DNA from: Savagea sp.
GTDB lineage: Bacteria > Bacillota > Bacilli > Bacillales_A > Planococcaceae
Assembly (NCBI GenBank): GCA_030152265.1
Contig: JASLHQ010000209.1
Coordinates: 1 to 6,952, forward strand
Length of the DNA: 6,952 nt
Reading direction: 5' to 3'
The translations under genes and the position numbers were made by a program. This document shows positions 5,503 through 6,952 of the stretch, one piece after another. The notes below the pieces were generated by a model. That model was given only the letters and a program-made list of their open reading frames with translations, had not been told where the DNA came from and made no database searches. How positions within the stretch are numbered: the stretch's first letter is position 1; every line of letters begins with the position of its first letter.

Positions 5503-6465
5503 GCTGTACGAAAAGAGCGATTAAATGTCGTCGTCTTCGGTGGTGGAACGGGATTGTCTACTCTTTTAAGAGGCTTAAAAAATCTTCCCGTTAATTTAAC
5601 AGCAATTGTGACAGTAGCAGACGATGGTGGTAGTTCCGGTCGTTTGCTACAAGATTATAATATTCCGCCACCTGGAGACATAAGACAAGTAATGGGAGCG
5701 CTTACAGATGCAGGGCATATGATAGATGAAATGTTCCAATACCGCTTTGAAAATGGTGAAGATTTGAAAGGACATTCACTCGGTAATTTGATGCTCGCTG
5801 CATTGACGGATTTAACTGGTGATTTCGCTGGGGCTATTCGTCATTTAAGTGAGTTATTTCATTTGAAAGGACGCGTATTACCCGTAGCGAACGAACGGAT
5901 GACATTACACGCTGAATTAGAAGATGGTTCGATTATTACAGGTGAATCAAAAATACCTGTATACGGAAGTCGCATTCAAAAAGTGTATTTATCTCCTCAA
6001 GAAGTAGAGCCTTTAGAAGAGACTTTACAAGCGATTGCTGACGCGGATTATATTTTAATTGGACCGGGTAGTTTATATACGAGCATCATCCCGACTTTGC
6101 TCGTTCGTAAAGTGAAAGAGGCAGTGATTGAAGCGCAGGCGAAAAAGGTGTATATTAGCAACTTGACGACACAAATTGGAGAGACCGTGCAATATACGGC
6201 TTCCGAGCATGTCCAAGCTTTATACGATCATGTGGGTGAACGTTTTTTGCATACCGTCGTCCTACATGAAGCCGATTATTTTGATAAAATAAGCGATGCG
6301 CAATTACAAGAGAAGAGAATACGTTTCGTTGAACATGATATGGAGGCTTTACAACATCTAGGTTTACATATTGCACGAGTGAATATCGCATCGTATCGAG
6401 ATGGACGAATTGTTCATGATCCGATGAAATTGGGGAATTGGTTTAAACAATTTTCATATGTGTAG
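5500..6465 (+). CDS. yvcK: Gluconeogenesis/morphology factor YvcK (CofD-like, UDP-sugar binding)
   Basis: This 321-aa protein matches YvcK (about 317 aa in B. subtilis), a CofD-like Rossmann protein. It is needed for growth on gluconeogenic carbon sources, influences cell shape and PBP1 placement, and binds UDP-sugars such as UDP-GlcNAc. Seen in order: GGGTGLS at residues 14-20; VADDGGSSG at 39-47; PPPGDIRQ at 56-63; KGHSLGNL at 90-97; GPGSLYTSIIPTL at 188-200; NLTTQIGET at 221-229; and HDP at 306-308. The TTG start is the only option after the in-frame rapZ stop six bases upstream. Order and spacing imply co-transcription with rapZ and a shared role in cell wall precursor and carbon control. 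One oddity is that no threonine occurs after T252, although a C-terminal threonine is the reported PrkC phosphorylation site in B. subtilis. A 2-phospho-lactate transferase (CofD) role is unlikely in this organism and context. Confidence 0.96.
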   Translation: MAVRKERLNVVVFGGGTGLSTLLRGLKNLPVNLTAIVTVADDGGSSGRLLQDYNIPPPGDIRQVMGALTDAGHMIDEMFQYRFENGEDLKGHSLGNLMLAALTDLTGDFAGAIRHLSELFHLKGRVLPVANERMTLHAELEDGSIITGESKIPVYGSRIQKVYLSPQEVEPLEETLQAIADADYILIGPGSLYTSIIPTLLVRKVKEAVIEAQAKKVYISNLTTQIGETVQYTASEHVQALYDHVGERFLHTVVLHEADYFDKISDAQLQEKRIRFVEHDMEALQHLGLHIARVNIASYRDGRIVHDPMKLGNWFKQFSYV

Positions 6466-6471
6466 TATAAT
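6442..6471 (+). promoter_or_regulatory. Promoter candidate for whiA
   Basis: A perfect TATAAT (6466-6471) follows immediately after the yvcK stop. TTTAAA (6442-6447) lies 18 bases upstream and matches TTGACA in 4 of 6 positions. The predicted start, near 6478, falls on the left edge of a 15-bp palindrome. If real, whiA and genes behind it can be expressed independently of rapZ-yvcK. Confidence 0.45.
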
Positions 6472-6477
6472 GAAGAG

Positions 6478-6492
6478 ACGATATCATATCGT
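6478..6492. repeat. Perfect 15-bp palindrome before whiA
   Basis: ACGATAT C ATATCGT is a perfect 7-bp inverted repeat about a single central base. It lies between the TATAAT at 6466-6471 and the whiA ribosome binding site. With a spacer of one base it suits a dimeric repressor better than an RNA hairpin; as RNA only 6 bp with a 3-base loop can form. No regulator is recognised. Confidence 0.55.
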
Positions 6493-6498
6493 GAACGG

Positions 6499-6516
6499 AA
6501 GGGAGAAATTCAATTG
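6499..6516 (+). promoter_or_regulatory. Ribosome binding site and TTG start of whiA
   Basis: AAGGGAGA (6499-6506) lies 7 bases before TTG at 6514. Starting there gives MSFASKTKKELT, which is exactly where WhiA proteins of Bacillus and Staphylococcus begin (MSFAS), so the TTG is well supported. Confidence 0.88.
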
Positions 6517-6952
6517 TCATTCGCTTCAAAAACGAAGAAAGAATTAACGCAAATCGAAGCAGACGAATGTTGTTTAAAAGCAGAAACAGCTGCCTTCATT
6601 CGAATGAACGGTGTTCTATCTTTGTCCAATAAACAGTTGAGTTTAGATATTCAAACTGAAAACGCAGCGATTGCGAGGCGGATGTACTCTAATTTAAAAG
6701 CATTGTATCAAGTGGAGGTAGAATTACTCGTCCGCCGCAAAATGCGTTTGAAAAAAAATAATGTGTACATTTGTCGCATACGTAAAGATGCGAAAAAAAT
6801 ATTAGAACAACTGAGCATTTTAAAAGAAGGATTTCAATTTCAAAATGAAATTGATCCAAAATTAATTCAAGATGATTGTTGCAAACGTTCTTATTTACGA
6901 GGGGCATTTTTAGCGGGAGGTTCGGTTAACAATCCTGAAACATCATCCTATC
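6514..6952 (+). CDS. whiA: WhiA, N-terminal part (cut by window end)
   Basis: The reading frame from TTG at 6514 stays open to the right edge, giving 146 codons of a protein normally about 310-330 aa. It opens MSFASKTKKELTQIEADECC and contains RMNGVLSLSNKQ, DIQTENAAIARRMYSNL, LLVRRKMRLKKNNVYICR and finally CCKRSYLRGAFLAGGSVNNPETSSY, the last being a hallmark of WhiA. The part seen is the LAGLIDADG-like domain that has lost endonuclease activity; the C-terminal helix-turn-helix domain lies outside the window. In Streptomyces WhiA is a sporulation transcription factor. In B. subtilis (YvcL) it binds the nucleoid and affects cell division and chromosome segregation without a clear regulon. It follows yvcK by 48 bases and may have a promoter of its own at 6442-6471. 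In relatives crh or clpP often comes next. Confidence 0.96.
   Translation, partial: MSFASKTKKELTQIEADECCLKAETAAFIRMNGVLSLSNKQLSLDIQTENAAIARRMYSNLKALYQVEVELLVRRKMRLKKNNVYICRIRKDAKKILEQLSILKEGFQFQNEIDPKLIQDDCCKRSYLRGAFLAGGSVNNPETSSY

Noticed and set aside
6689..6907. Minus-strand ORF of 72 codons near the right end
   Set aside because: It is antisense to clearly conserved whiA sequence.
1..6952. Mobile element, phage, defence or CRISPR system
   Set aside because: All genes are conserved core genes on one strand with tight spacing; no transposase, integrase, terminal inverted repeats, target duplications or regularly spaced repeats were seen.

Overview
The window is a stretch of conserved chromosomal core from a low-to-moderate G+C Gram-positive bacterium of the order Bacillales. 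The evidence is the gene set and order: the end of a YvoD-type gate-domain membrane protein, ppaX, yvoF, a YvcD-like TPR protein, trxB, rapZ (yvcJ), yvcK and the beginning of whiA. Strong AGGAGG-type ribosome binding sites, frequent TTG starts and sigma-A-type promoters agree with this. The N-terminal part of WhiA reads almost word for word like Bacillus/Staphylococcus WhiA. The genus cannot be named from the sequence. All eight genes lie on the + strand. I see no transposase, phage gene, CRISPR array, tRNA or rRNA.

Region 1 (1-1652) is a tightly packed, translationally coupled operon tail. yvoD overlaps ppaX by 8 bases and ppaX overlaps yvoF by 4. In relatives this block starts upstream with hprK and lgt, so the window probably opens in the middle of an hprK-lgt-yvoD-ppaX-yvoF operon. 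HprK makes Ser46-P-HPr, the carbon catabolite repression signal, and PpaX removes the pyrophosphate that HprK releases when it dephosphorylates HPr.

Region 2 (1653-4351) has an extended -10 promoter followed at once by an 11-bp hairpin, a TTG-initiated 499-aa TPR protein with a C-terminal helix-turn-helix-like tail, a 113-bp regulatory gap, and trxB closed by a strong rho-independent terminator. The gap before trxB holds a good sigma-A promoter candidate, an imperfect Spx-type element and an inverted repeat resembling CsoR/CstR operators.

Region 3 (4352-6952) opens with an AT-rich leader carrying two promoter candidates. It continues with the rapZ-yvcK-whiA cluster, which in relatives links cell wall precursor supply, gluconeogenic growth, cell shape and division. 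rapZ and yvcK are 6 bases apart and share a reading frame. whiA has a likely extra promoter with a perfect 15-bp palindrome over its start site; it runs off the right edge.

Compared with Bacillus subtilis, the histidine operon between yvoF and yvcD and the Nudix gene yvcI between trxB and rapZ are both missing, an arrangement closer to Staphylococcus. I did not find a previously undescribed system. The points worth a second look are in the intergenic DNA and in details of YvcK and the TPR protein.
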